A DNA stretch of 50,852 bases from a virus: positions 1 through 50,852 of IMG/VR virus record IMGVR_UViG_3300017917_004171. One strand, given 5' to 3'. The notes beneath the pieces were generated by a model. It ran no database searches. It saw only the letters and a program-made list of their open reading frames with translations, and had not been told where the DNA came from. A program made the position numbers and the translations under genes. Positions 22,738 to 31,715 of the stretch are shown piece by piece; the first letter of the stretch is position 1; each line of letters begins with the position of its first letter.

Positions 22738-22767
22738 TAAAAGGAGGTGTTTAACCTCCTTTTTTTG
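22738..22767 (+). terminator. Terminator before terminase gene
   Basis: AAAGGAGGT and ACCTCCTTT pair around GTTTA, followed by a T-run. The GGAGG here is a hairpin arm, not a ribosome-binding site. A TATTTAT motif begins immediately after. Confidence 0.85.
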
Positions 22768-22774
22768 TATTTAT
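22768..22774 (+). promoter_or_regulatory. TATTTAT promoter-like motif before terminase
   Basis: TTTGTATTTATAG fused to the end of the terminator and ending 5 bases before the terminase ATG, predicting a leaderless message. Confidence 0.5.
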
Positions 22775-22779
22775 AGTAT

Positions 22780-24549
22780 ATGAATTCTAAATTAGAACAA
22801 CTTAAAGAGTATGCACGTATATTAAAAGATACACCATACGCATTGAAAACATATCTAACTACATATGATAATACACAAAAAACATTTGTACCGTTAGAGT
22901 TGTTTCCTGACCAAATTCAATTATTAAAAGACTACGAAAATTATAACGAAAATATAACAAGAAAATATCGTCAGGCCGGTGTTTCAACTGTTACCGCTGC
23001 TTGGTTATCAAAAAGAATACAAACAGCTAAACCTGAAAATCCAGATAGAGTTCTTATTATTGCAAACAAAAAAGATACGGCCGTTGAAATGGCGAATAAA
23101 GTTCGTTTCTTTTTAGACCAATGGCCGGATTGGATTAATGTTGGGTTTTCACCTGACAAGAACTCAGAAAGTCGTTTCAAAATGAACAATGGTTGTGAGG
23201 TTAAAGCCGTAGCAACATCTCCCGATGCACTTCGTGGTTATACACCAACAATTCTTGTTTTTGACGAAGCTGCATATATTGAAGCCGGTGAAGACTTTTG
23301 GGCAGCATCAATGGCGTCTTTATCAACAGGTGGTAAGATTATTCTTATTTCCACACCAAATGGTTATGACCCAATTTATTATGGTGTATATGACCAAGCA
23401 ATACGTGGAATAAACGATTTTCATATTACGGATTTAAGATGGTTTAAAGACCCTCGTTATACAAAAGATTTAAGATGGGTTAAATGTCAAGATATTTGTC
23501 ATTACATGTTAAATAGAGAACAATATGACGATAATGAAGTTGTGTTGTATGATTTTGATATTGAAAAATATAGAGAATTAGAGGAACAAGGTTATAAACC
23601 ATATTCAAGTTGGTTTGAATCAATGTCCAAAAAATTCAAATACGATAGACGTAAAATTGCACAAGAATTAGAGTGTGACTTTTTAGGTTCAGGTGACGGT
23701 GTTATCCCCGGTGAAATCCAAGAAAATATAACAAAAAATATGATTAGGGTACCTATTGAGAAATACATGCAGGGTACTTTATGGCAATGGAAAGAACCGG
23801 TACAAGGTCATCGTTATATTATGGGTGTTGATGTTAGTAGAGGTGATAGTGAAGACTTTTCATCAATTAATATAATTGATTTTGATGAGAGGGAACAAGT
23901 ACTTGAGTATATCGGTAAAATTCCACCAGATGATTTGGCTGCAATTTGTTATAAATGGGGAGTAATTTATGGTAACTCATTTATAGTAATTGATATCACC
24001 GGTGGTATGGGTATTGCAACATCAAGAAAATTGCAAGAAATGAATTATAAAAACCTTTATATTGATGGTATTAATACACAGAATATATGGGAATATAATT
24101 CCAAAGCAATGGAAAAAATACCGGGTTTAAATTTTAATAATAAAAGAACACAAATTATTGCTGCGTTTGAGGAGCAATTAAGAAAAGGTTTCTCAGTGAG
24201 GTCATCTCGATTGATGAATGAGTTAAACACATTTGTTTATATAAATGGAAGACCTGACCATATGAAAGGTGCACATGACGATGCTATTATGAGTATGTCA
24301 ATGGCATTATATGCTGGTGATATGTGTTTTAATCAACTTGAAAGAGCCGGTTCAGTTAATAAAGCCATGATTGAATCTTGGACAGTATCTGAAAGAACAT
24401 ATGAACCACAAAAATCATTTTATTCATATGGAACATTTTTTGACCAAATAGGTTCAATGAATTCAGGTAATGGACCTAACAATACCCCAACATATACAAG
24501 AGAACAATATCAAGAGTATTCTTGGTTGTTTGGGGGTGGTAGAAAATAA
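22780..24549 (+). CDS. Terminase large subunit (T4 gp17-like)
   Basis: A 589-residue DNA-packaging motor. The ATPase domain carries a degenerate Walker A (RQAGVST, 64-70) and Walker B TILVFDE (157-163), followed by the coupling motif LISTPNG (189-195). The C-terminal RNase H-like nuclease starts at YIMGVDVSRGD with Asp351 as a metal ligand, followed by VIDITGG and a late Asp in GAHDDAIMSMS. This is the full two-domain architecture at the expected length. It is followed by the portal gene, as in T4-like phages. Confidence 0.95.
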   Translation: MNSKLEQLKEYARILKDTPYALKTYLTTYDNTQKTFVPLELFPDQIQLLKDYENYNENITRKYRQAGVSTVTAAWLSKRIQTAKPENPDRVLIIANKKDTAVEMANKVRFFLDQWPDWINVGFSPDKNSESRFKMNNGCEVKAVATSPDALRGYTPTILVFDEAAYIEAGEDFWAASMASLSTGGKIILISTPNGYDPIYYGVYDQAIRGINDFHITDLRWFKDPRYTKDLRWVKCQDICHYMLNREQYDDNEVVLYDFDIEKYRELEEQGYKPYSSWFESMSKKFKYDRRKIAQELECDFLGSGDGVIPGEIQENITKNMIRVPIEKYMQGTLWQWKEPVQGHRYIMGVDVSRGDSEDFSSINIIDFDEREQVLEYIGKIPPDDLAAICYKWGVIYGNSFIVIDITGGMGIATSRKLQEMNYKNLYIDGINTQNIWEYNSKAMEKIPGLNFNNKRTQIIAAFEEQLRKGFSVRSSRLMNELNTFVYINGRPDHMKGAHDDAIMSMSMALYAGDMCFNQLERAGSVNKAMIESWTVSERTYEPQKSFYSYGTFFDQIGSMNSGNGPNNTPTYTREQYQEYSWLFGGGRK

Positions 24550-24591
24550 CATTCCCATTCAAAATAATTTAGTTTATATTACAAAAAAAAG

Positions 24592-24598
24592 TATTTAT
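24592..24598 (+). promoter_or_regulatory. TATTTAT promoter-like motif before portal
   Basis: AAGTATTTATATAA ending 4 bases before the portal ATG, again predicting a leaderless message. Confidence 0.5.
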
Positions 24599-24602
24599 AT
24601 AA

Positions 24603-26432
24603 ATGGCAAATCAAAATTTAACAGTTTTTCAAAGATTAACCAAAGTATTTGGTTATCCGGGTAGATTAAGACCTGAAGAAACTCCATCTTTTAACTTTTC
24701 AAAAGATGAGTTACTAAAAACTGACAACAGAGAAGATTACGAAAGAGCATTACTCCAAGCTCAACAATCAACATATATTGCGGACAAGTGGACTAAACTT
24801 GACCAGTCATTGTATAACCAATCAGTTTATTACGAACCAAATAGATTGGCGGCTTATTATGATTATGAGTCGATGGAATTTACTCCCGAGATTTCAGCTG
24901 CATTAGACATATATTCTGAAGAATCAACAACTATGTCTGAAAAGGGTGAAATTTTAACCATATACTCTGAATCAAATAGAGTTAAAAGTATTTTAGAAGA
25001 TTTATTCAAAAATGTTTTAGATGTAAACACCAATTTACAGATGTGGACTCGTGGATTGTGTAAGTACGGGGATAACTTTGTATACTTAAAGATTGACCCT
25101 GAAAAGGGTATTATTGGTTGTCAACAATTACCAAATATTGAGGTAGAAAGAATAGAAGGTTCAAGTAGTAAACAATCGAATTTGGGTATTAATCCAAATG
25201 AGAAAATGCCGTCAAGAGAATTAAGATTCCATTGGAAAAACAAGGATTTGGAATTTCAAGCATGGGAAATAGCGCACTTTAGATTATTAGGTGATGATAG
25301 AAAGTTACCATATGGTACTTCTATGTTGGATAAAATCAGACGTATTTGGAAACAATTATTACTTGCGGAAGATGCTATGTTGATTTACAGAACATCAAGA
25401 GCACCTGAAAGACGTGTATTCAAAGTGTTTGTTGGTAATATGGACGATAAAGATATCGAACCGTATGTACAAAGAGTTGCAAGTAAATTTAAGAGAGACC
25501 AAGTTACAGACCCGAGAAATGGTAATGTTGATATGAGATATAATCAAATGGCGGTTGACCAAGATTATTTCATACCAGTTCGTGACCCGGCACAAACTAA
25601 TCCAATCGAAACTTTACCTGGTGCACAGAATTTAGGTGAGATTGCAGATATTGAATATATTCAAAAGAAATTATTGGCAGCACTTCGTATACCTAAAGCG
25701 TTCTTGGGATTTGAGGAAGTAGTTGGTGAGGGTAAAACTTTGGCTTTGATGGATATTCGTTTTGCGAGAACCATTAATAGAATTCAAAAATCAATCATAC
25801 AGGAATTAAATAAAATTGCTTTAGTTCATTTATACTTATTGGGTTTAGAAGACGAACTAAATAATTTCTCATTAGGTTTAACTAATCCATCGGCACAATC
25901 TGATTTATTAAAGATTGAGCAGTGGAAAGAAAAAGTAACACTTTATAAAGACGCCACATCAGACCAATCACAAATGGGTATTCTTCCTGTATCTCATACA
26001 TGGGCTAAAAAGAATATACTTGGTATGAGTGATGCTGAAGTATTGTTAGACTTACAACAACAACGTTTAGAAAGAGCAATAGGTACTGAATTAATGAATA
26101 CTCAATTAATCATTAGACGTTCTGGTATATTTGATAATGTCGATGCTAAGTATGGTATACCTGAGGAGGAAAGAGAAAAAATAGAAGCACAATCTGCAGG
26201 TGGTGAAGCCGGTGCAGAAGGTGGAGGTTTACCTGAAATGGGTGGTGCACCACCAACGCCGCCAGCGGGAGGTGGTGAAGGACCTTTAAGTGAGTCAGTT
26301 ACAAAAAAATCAAAAATTTTAAGTATGTTGGGTGAAGAAAAATTAAAATTTGAAGACCTTTTTGATGTTAATAAGGCTCAACAGAATATTTATGAAGTAG
26401 AAAGTAAAATAAATGAAATATTAAACGATTAA
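24603..26432 (+). CDS. Portal protein (T4 gp20-like)
   Basis: A 609-residue portal subunit that forms the dodecameric vertex for DNA entry. Typical gp20-family stretches are visible: YYDYESMEFTPEISAALDIY, then MWTRGLCKYGDNFVYL. Later come PYGTSMLDKIRRIWKQLLLA and the helical core segment ALRIPKAFLGFEEVVGEGKT. The C-terminus has a Gly/Pro-rich linker and a charged tail that may be phage-specific. Gene order and length agree with the family. Confidence 0.93.
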   Translation: MANQNLTVFQRLTKVFGYPGRLRPEETPSFNFSKDELLKTDNREDYERALLQAQQSTYIADKWTKLDQSLYNQSVYYEPNRLAAYYDYESMEFTPEISAALDIYSEESTTMSEKGEILTIYSESNRVKSILEDLFKNVLDVNTNLQMWTRGLCKYGDNFVYLKIDPEKGIIGCQQLPNIEVERIEGSSSKQSNLGINPNEKMPSRELRFHWKNKDLEFQAWEIAHFRLLGDDRKLPYGTSMLDKIRRIWKQLLLAEDAMLIYRTSRAPERRVFKVFVGNMDDKDIEPYVQRVASKFKRDQVTDPRNGNVDMRYNQMAVDQDYFIPVRDPAQTNPIETLPGAQNLGEIADIEYIQKKLLAALRIPKAFLGFEEVVGEGKTLALMDIRFARTINRIQKSIIQELNKIALVHLYLLGLEDELNNFSLGLTNPSAQSDLLKIEQWKEKVTLYKDATSDQSQMGILPVSHTWAKKNILGMSDAEVLLDLQQQRLERAIGTELMNTQLIIRRSGIFDNVDAKYGIPEEEREKIEAQSAGGEAGAEGGGLPEMGGAPPTPPAGGGEGPLSESVTKKSKILSMLGEEKLKFEDLFDVNKAQQNIYEVESKINEILND

Positions 26433-26434
26433 AT

Positions 26435-27172
26435 ATGAACAAATTCGGTATAGTAAAAAGTAAACTGTTAAGAAAATTGACCGAATCTTACTCAAATAAG
26501 AATAAAAAAGAGGTAAAAGATTTGTTAAGTTTACTTAAAGAAAACAAAGACTTTAAAGAGATGTATCTGTTTTATGAAGATATGGAAAAAAAATATTTTG
26601 AAGATGAAAAAACTGCAAATGTTTATATCGAAGAAATTAAATCTATATTAAAAGAAAAAAACAAAAATATTTCCGAAATCACAAAAAAATTAACAAAGGA
26701 TTTAAAAGATGTAGATATTAATGAAAATGAATTATACAGTAGTTTAGATTTATTAATTCAAGAAGATAGTTTAAATAATGTTGACAAGAAAATATTGGCA
26801 AAAAAAGTTTTAATTGAGCATTTAACAAAACAAAAGAAAGAAGAGAAAAAACCAGACATTACAATAGTTGAAAATGAAAATCTATTATATGCCGTTTTAG
26901 CTAACAATTTCAATGTACTTTATGGGGATAAATTAAATGAATCACAAAAAAACGAGTTAAAACAAATTATTTCACTAAGTGATGATGAATTAAACACCAA
27001 AATTGGTAATTTAAAAGAATCAGTTTTAAACAAGGTAAATACCATTTTAACAGAATCAAATGATACAGACTTAACAAACAAATTAAATCAAGTAAGAAAC
27101 GAAGTAAACGAAATGGAAACGTCGAGGTTTAATTACTATCGACTACAACAATTAAAAAATGGTCTTGTTTAA
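26435..27172 (+). CDS. Coiled-coil protein in prohead module
   Basis: A 245-residue, Lys/Glu/Asn/Leu-rich, almost entirely helical protein with several predicted coiled coils. It starts 2 bases after the portal stop and ends in a terminator whose loop contains its stop codon. It could be a core or portal-associated scaffold component, as the small T4 genes between 20 and 21 are, but there is no sequence signature. Confidence 0.75.
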   Translation: MNKFGIVKSKLLRKLTESYSNKNKKEVKDLLSLLKENKDFKEMYLFYEDMEKKYFEDEKTANVYIEEIKSILKEKNKNISEITKKLTKDLKDVDINENELYSSLDLLIQEDSLNNVDKKILAKKVLIEHLTKQKKEEKKPDITIVENENLLYAVLANNFNVLYGDKLNESQKNELKQIISLSDDELNTKIGNLKESVLNKVNTILTESNDTDLTNKLNQVRNEVNEMETSRFNYYRLQQLKNGLV

Positions 27173-27188
27173 TCAAGACCATTTTTTT
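27160..27188. terminator. Bidirectional terminator holding both stop codons in its loop
   Basis: TGGTCTTG (27160-27167) and CAAGACCA (27174-27181) form an 8-bp stem around TTTAAT. T-runs flank it on both strands. The plus-strand TAA (27170-27172) and the minus-strand TAA of bS21 (27169-27171) lie in the same six-base loop. Confidence 0.88.
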
Positions 27189-27360
27189 TGCTTTGAATAT
27201 AAACTGCTTTAATTTTTTGTTTTCTTTTGGTGACAGATGGTTTAACAAATTCTTGTCTCTCCCTAAGTTTTTGAATTAACTTAGTTCTAACAACCTTTCC
27301 TTTGTAAGTTCTCAAAGCACTTTCAATATTCTTTTCTTTTGTTACATCAACAATTATCAT
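27169..27360 (-). CDS. rpsU: Ribosomal protein bS21 homolog
   Basis: A 63-residue basic protein with the bS21 layout: a first strand (MIIVDVTKEKNIESALRTYK), a basic helix (LIQKLRERQEFVKPS) and a second basic helix with KIKAVYIQSKK. The KPSV...AVYIQ segment matches the Bacteroidota form, including a Tyr at residue 54. In Bacteroidota ribosomes bS21 helps hide the 16S anti-Shine-Dalgarno tail (established for Flavobacterium). A phage copy could replace host bS21 and change which mRNAs are favoured. It is alone on the minus strand inside the head operon, with its own TATTTAT motif and no Shine-Dalgarno sequence. Confidence 0.88.
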   Translation of the reverse strand: MIIVDVTKEKNIESALRTYKGKVVRTKLIQKLRERQEFVKPSVTKRKQKIKAVYIQSKKNGLD

Positions 27361-27384
27361 AGAATTTATTTTTTACGAATATAT

Positions 27385-27391
27385 ATAAATA
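27385..27391 (-). promoter_or_regulatory. TATTTAT promoter-like motif before bS21
   Basis: AAATATTTATATAT on the minus strand, 24 bases upstream of the bS21 start, in the divergent gap with the 27441 gene. Confidence 0.4.
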
Positions 27392-27440
27392 TTTTTGTTT
27401 TTGAAATATTTTTTCATTATATTTTCAATTACACCATAAA

Positions 27441-27887
27441 TTGAAAAAATATGAAGTATTAATGAAAATTGGAAAGTATATCCCATTAGGGGAATACAGT
27501 AATGTTAAAATTGGTTACGGAACAGTTGACCATAAAAACTTAAAAACAGTATACCTAAAATTAAATTCGTGGGTTCAACCCGAAAACGATAATGATGATT
27601 TTGATTCATCAATTTACAAATCAAGAAGGAGAATAAAAGAGTTACTATACAATCTCCGAAATGAAAATTTTAAACCACAATGTATTGTTGATTTGGATAT
27701 TAGAACTAAAGGAATCAAATTAGAGAAACGTTCTTTTATGAATTTGGAAGTCACGTTATTTGTTGAAAAACAATTTGATATTCGAACCAAGGATGTCAAA
27801 ACGCAAATCAAAAGAATAATAGAAAATATTATTGATGATGGTTTAACAAACAAAAATTTATACAATTTTCACAAATCAAAGAAATAA
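27441..27887 (+). CDS. Hypothetical conserved-looking phage protein
   Basis: 148 residues from the TTG at 27441. The next in-frame ATG (27462) would cut into the first beta-strand (KYEVLMKIGKYIPLGEYSNV), so TTG is preferred. A strand-rich N-terminus is followed by a hydrophilic region with RRRIKELLYNLR and a basic C-terminus. The opening motif, a strand ending KIG then PLGEYSNVKI, resembles one I associate with various phage proteins, with no known function. Confidence 0.68.
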   Translation: MKKYEVLMKIGKYIPLGEYSNVKIGYGTVDHKNLKTVYLKLNSWVQPENDNDDFDSSIYKSRRRIKELLYNLRNENFKPQCIVDLDIRTKGIKLEKRSFMNLEVTLFVEKQFDIRTKDVKTQIKRIIENIIDDGLTNKNLYNFHKSKK

Positions 27888-27901
27888 CTTAATTATCGAT
27901 G

Positions 27902-27908
27902 TATTTAT
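27902..27908 (+). promoter_or_regulatory. TATTTAT promoter-like motif before prohead protease
   Basis: GATGTATTTATAG, 14 bases before the protease ATG. Confidence 0.45.
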
Positions 27909-27922
27909 AGTAAAAACTATAA

Positions 27923-28609
27923 ATGAAGGTATTAGGACCAAATGAAACGGGGAGAGGTATATTAATTGAGTATGATGCCGGTCATATCTCCCCTGACGAA
28001 AATAAAAAAATCATTTCTGAAATGAAGGATGTGGACTTTTCTCAAGACCTAATCCTTTATGCTGTTTTACAAAAATTTGATACCCCTAATAAAAACGGAA
28101 GAATTTATCCTGAAGTTTTATTAAAAAGAGAGGTAGAAAAATATCAATCAATTATCAAAAAGGGTAGTGCTCTAAACGAGTTAAATCACCCATCATCATC
28201 TTTATTGGATTTAGATAGAATTTCACATTCAATACTTGAAACGTATTGGGATGGTAAAATACTAATGGGTAAAATTAAAATTTTCACAACACCTGGTTGG
28301 AGAAAAATGGGTATCGTAAGTACAAAAGGTGACCAAGCAGCGTATTTGTTAATGAACGGAGCAACTTTAGGTATTTCATCACGCGGTGTGGGTTCGTTAA
28401 AAAGTGAAGGAGGAAGAAACATAGTTCAAGATGACTTTGAATTAGTGTGTTTTGACTTAGTTTCATCACCATCAACACCGGGTGCTTACATTTTCAAAGA
28501 CCCTTCTGAAAGAGACAACTATCAAGAGTCAATAGAAGAAAAACCACAACTAAATGATAGGATGAAAAAATTAATGGGAAATTTAGATAGTTTTTTATCG
28601 AAAAAATAA
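27923..28609 (+). CDS. Prohead core protease (T4 gp21-like)
   Basis: A 228-residue serine protease of the T4 prohead family. The catalytic His is in NELNHP (His89) and the Ser in LGISSRGVG (about 152), with the conserved FDLVSSPSTPGA segment after it. It would cleave the scaffold and capsid proteins during maturation. It lies directly before scaffold and capsid genes as in T4. Confidence 0.92.
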   Translation: MKVLGPNETGRGILIEYDAGHISPDENKKIISEMKDVDFSQDLILYAVLQKFDTPNKNGRIYPEVLLKREVEKYQSIIKKGSALNELNHPSSSLLDLDRISHSILETYWDGKILMGKIKIFTTPGWRKMGIVSTKGDQAAYLLMNGATLGISSRGVGSLKSEGGRNIVQDDFELVCFDLVSSPSTPGAYIFKDPSERDNYQESIEEKPQLNDRMKKLMGNLDSFLSKK

Positions 28610-28660
28610 ATTTTGTTTGGATTTCAACATTGTAAAAAAGGTTTTTTTAATAAACACAAC

Positions 28661-28667
28661 TATTTAT
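28661..28667 (+). promoter_or_regulatory. TATTTAT promoter-like motif before scaffold gene
   Basis: AACTATTTATAAG, 19 bases before the scaffold ATG, in a 77-base AT-rich gap. Confidence 0.42.
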
Positions 28668-28686
28668 AAGATATTAAAATATAAAA

Positions 28687-29901
28687 ATGACTGAAAAATC
28701 AATTCTAGAACAAGCTTTACTTCAAATTAATACACTTGAAGAAGCCGTTAAGCAGAATGCAAAAGGTATACTTGCTTCAACAATGAAACAAGAACTAAAT
28801 GAAATGCTTAAAGAATCATTAGAAGAAGAGGAGGACGTTGTTGCCAATGAAGAAGAAGAGGAGGAAACTTCTGAAGAAACTTCAATGGAAGAACAGGGTG
28901 CTTCTGAAGAAGAGGAAGAAGATGAAATACCAGCAGACGATGCTGATGATTTAGGTGACCTCGATAACGATGAAACTGAAGGTGGTTCAGACGAACTTGA
29001 TTCAGAAATGGAAGACGAAATGGGAGATGAAATGGATGATGAAGAATCGGACATGGAAGACGAAATGGAAGATGAAATGGATGATGAAATGGGAGATGAA
29101 GATGCTTTAGACTTAACAGGTGCTTCTGATGAAGAAGTTATGAAAGTTTTCAAAGCTATGAAACCTGAAGATGGTATCATCGTAAAGAAAAACGAAGACT
29201 CCGTAGAATTTAGTGATGGTGAAAATGAATACCTAATTAAATTAGATGAGGAGGAAGAAGAAATGTCTGATGAAGAAATGTCTGATGAAGAAATGTACGA
29301 AGAAGAAATGGATGAAGAATCTGTTTACGAAATCGAATTAGACGAAGAAGAGGAAGAAGAGGAAGAAGAAACTCACGAGGAAGAAATGGAAGAAGCAGCT
29401 AGAACAAAATCTAATCCACACGGTAATAAAGGTGGTGCTGATAGAGCTGGTTTACCAAGTAAGAAAACATACAAAGCCGGTTCAGGTGTAGTAAACGAAG
29501 ACTATCAAAATTTATTAAGTGAAGTTGAAAAATTAAAGAAACAAAATGCAATGTACAAAGAGGCAGTTGTTTTATTTAAGGAGAAACTTAATGAGATTGC
29601 AGTTTTCAATGCTAGTTTAGCTTATTCAAATCGTTTGTTTACTGAACACTCAACAACTAAACAAGAAAAAATGAATATTTTGAAAAGATTCGATGCAATT
29701 CAAACTATTGAAGAATCTAAATCATTATTCAAAACAATAAAAAGTGAATTAGATAACAAAAAACCTGTAACTGAATCAGTTGTAGAAAAAATTGTTGCTA
29801 ATCCAACAACATCATCTTCACAAGAAATGTTGTCAGAGTCTAAGGCATACGAGAATCCTCAATTCAAGAGAATGAAGGACTTAATGTCGAAAATAAAATA
29901 A
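28687..29901 (+). CDS. Prohead core scaffold protein (T4 gp22-like by position)
   Basis: A 404-residue, extremely acidic protein. Residues about 45-150 and 190-240 are nearly pure Glu/Asp/Met/Ser runs (repeated EMSDEEM and EDEMDDE units). Between and after them are a short folded segment (VMKVFKAMKPEDGIIVKK) and a helical C-terminus (SEVEKLKKQNAMYKEAVVLF). Assignment as scaffold rests on acidity, helicity and its position between protease and capsid; sequence identity to gp22 cannot be seen. Confidence 0.75.
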   Translation: MTEKSILEQALLQINTLEEAVKQNAKGILASTMKQELNEMLKESLEEEEDVVANEEEEEETSEETSMEEQGASEEEEEDEIPADDADDLGDLDNDETEGGSDELDSEMEDEMGDEMDDEESDMEDEMEDEMDDEMGDEDALDLTGASDEEVMKVFKAMKPEDGIIVKKNEDSVEFSDGENEYLIKLDEEEEEMSDEEMSDEEMYEEEMDEESVYEIELDEEEEEEEEETHEEEMEEAARTKSNPHGNKGGADRAGLPSKKTYKAGSGVVNEDYQNLLSEVEKLKKQNAMYKEAVVLFKEKLNEIAVFNASLAYSNRLFTEHSTTKQEKMNILKRFDAIQTIEESKSLFKTIKSELDNKKPVTESVVEKIVANPTTSSSQEMLSESKAYENPQFKRMKDLMSKIK

Positions 29902-29939
29902 AAATAAATAAAAAAAAAATAAAAACTAAAAACTAAAAA

Positions 29940-31664
29940 ATGGGAGCATTATTAGAATCAGGTATGGTTGGTAACATCGGGTTAAAACACCTACGCGTTA
30001 TCAAAGAAGATACCATCAAAAAATGGGACGAATTAGGATTCTTAGAGGGTCTTGATGGTCACCAAAAAGATAACATCGCACAATTATACGAAAACCAAGC
30101 ATCGTATTTAATCAATGAAGCAGCAGTATCTGATGCTTCTGGTTCATTCGAAACAGTGGTTTTCCCAATCATTCGTCGTGTTTTCTCTAAATTATTAGCA
30201 AACGATATCGTTTCAGTACAAGCAATGAACTTACCTATCGGTAAATTGTTCTACTTCATTCCAAAAATCCAAGAGGCAAACAATGGTCGTCATTATGCAC
30301 CTTACGGATGGCCTGGAACAGGTTCAACAACTGATGGTTATTCAGACAGCAACAGAAACTTATATGACCGTTTCTATGAGGCTGATGATACAGCATCAAG
30401 TGGTTTATATGACTACTCAAAAGGAAGATACTCAGCTGAAACTTTATCAGCAGACGCAGTTGTAACATTCTCTAATGGTGTTGCTGCAGACGTAACTTTC
30501 CCTAACGCTTTAACTGGTTCAACTCAATCTTCAGTTGTGTTGATGTTTAGTGGTTTCACTAAAGATGGTCAAGGTAAATTAATCGGACCTAACGGTAACG
30601 CAATGGATACTGAAGAATTCTTAGCATCTGCTGAGGTTAAATTGTCAGGTACATCTAAAAACTTTACAGTTGTAACTCAAAAATATGGTAAAGGTATTGT
30701 TGAGTACGGTTCAAAAGCAACTAAATCAACTTATCCATCAGGAAGATATGATGATATCTGTGATGAAGAAGGTAAAATCTACGTTAACGTTGATTTACAA
30801 TCATATTCATCAACTGCAGGTTATTCAAATGCAACAATCAATGCTGGTGCAGCTATTGGTGATTTCACATTGACTTTCCGTACTTACGATTCATTAGAAT
30901 TCGAAGAAGAAATCGGTGAAGTATCATTTGATTTAGCTTCAGTAACAGTTTCTGTAACTGAAAGAAAATTAAGAGCTAGCTGGTCTCCAGAATTAGCACA
31001 AGACGTATCAGCGTTCCACAATATTGATGCTGAAGCTGAATTAACAGCTTTATTATCTGAGCAAATCGCTGCTGAAGTTGACCGTGAAATCTTACGTGAC
31101 TTACGTAAAGGTGCTGCTTGGTCATTGAAGTGGGATTACAATGAGTGGAAATATGGTGGAGCATCAGGTGCTACATTACAAGGTTACACTCAAAAAGACT
31201 GGAACCAAACTCTTATCACTAAGATTAACCAAATCTCTGCACAAATCCACAAAACTACTTTAAGAGGTGGTGCTAACTGGATTGTTGTATCTTCTGAGGT
31301 TTCTGCAGTATTCGATGATTTAGAGTACTTCCACGTTTCTAACGCTGGACCTGAGCAAGATTCATACAACATGGGTATTGAGAAAATCGGTACATTAGCT
31401 GGTCGTTACCAAGTGTTCCGTGACCCTTATTTCCCAGCAGGAAAAATCTTAATTGGTCACAAAGGTAAATCATTATTGGATGCTGGTTACATCTACGCAC
31501 CATATGTACCTTTACAATTAACTCCAACAATGTACAATCCATTTAACTTTACTCCTATCAAGGGTATTATGACTCGTTACGCTAAGAAAATGGTTAACAA
31601 CCGTTACTTCGGTGTAATCAACGTAAATGGTATTCAAACATTCTCGTTGGATACTTTAAGATAA
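29940..31664 (+). CDS. Major capsid protein (T4 gp23-like)
   Basis: A 574-residue capsid subunit. A recognisable family stretch near residues 70-105 reads ETVVFPIIRRVFSKLLANDI then VSVQAMNLPIGKLFYF. Further signs are the E-loop region and WIVVSSEVSAVFDDLEYF near the C-terminal third. The N-terminal ~65 residues probably form the propeptide removed by the gp21-like protease. Codon use differs from neighbours: CGT for Arg and C-ending codons for Phe, Asn and Ile are favoured, as expected for the most expressed protein. No TATTTAT motif precedes it, only an A-rich leader, so it is probably co-transcribed with the scaffold gene. Confidence 0.94.
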   Translation: MGALLESGMVGNIGLKHLRVIKEDTIKKWDELGFLEGLDGHQKDNIAQLYENQASYLINEAAVSDASGSFETVVFPIIRRVFSKLLANDIVSVQAMNLPIGKLFYFIPKIQEANNGRHYAPYGWPGTGSTTDGYSDSNRNLYDRFYEADDTASSGLYDYSKGRYSAETLSADAVVTFSNGVAADVTFPNALTGSTQSSVVLMFSGFTKDGQGKLIGPNGNAMDTEEFLASAEVKLSGTSKNFTVVTQKYGKGIVEYGSKATKSTYPSGRYDDICDEEGKIYVNVDLQSYSSTAGYSNATINAGAAIGDFTLTFRTYDSLEFEEEIGEVSFDLASVTVSVTERKLRASWSPELAQDVSAFHNIDAEAELTALLSEQIAAEVDREILRDLRKGAAWSLKWDYNEWKYGGASGATLQGYTQKDWNQTLITKINQISAQIHKTTLRGGANWIVVSSEVSAVFDDLEYFHVSNAGPEQDSYNMGIEKIGTLAGRYQVFRDPYFPAGKILIGHKGKSLLDAGYIYAPYVPLQLTPTMYNPFNFTPIKGIMTRYAKKMVNNRYFGVINVNGIQTFSLDTLR

Positions 31665-31686
31665 TATTTCTTAAGTGTATAACAAA

Positions 31687-31715
31687 AAAGGGACAAGAAA
31701 TTGTCCCTTTTTTTA
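31687..31715 (+). terminator. Terminator after major capsid gene
   Basis: AAGGGACAA and TTGTCCCTT pair around GAAA, followed by a T-run. It closes the head operon. Confidence 0.88.

Noticed and set aside
22740-22760. AGGAGG as a Shine-Dalgarno sequence for the terminase gene
   Set aside because: It is 30 or more bases from the ATG and forms the left arm of the terminator hairpin.
28722-29180. Minus-strand Ser-rich 152-codon frame opposite the scaffold gene
   Set aside because: It is the complement of GAA/GAT repeats in the acidic scaffold gene.
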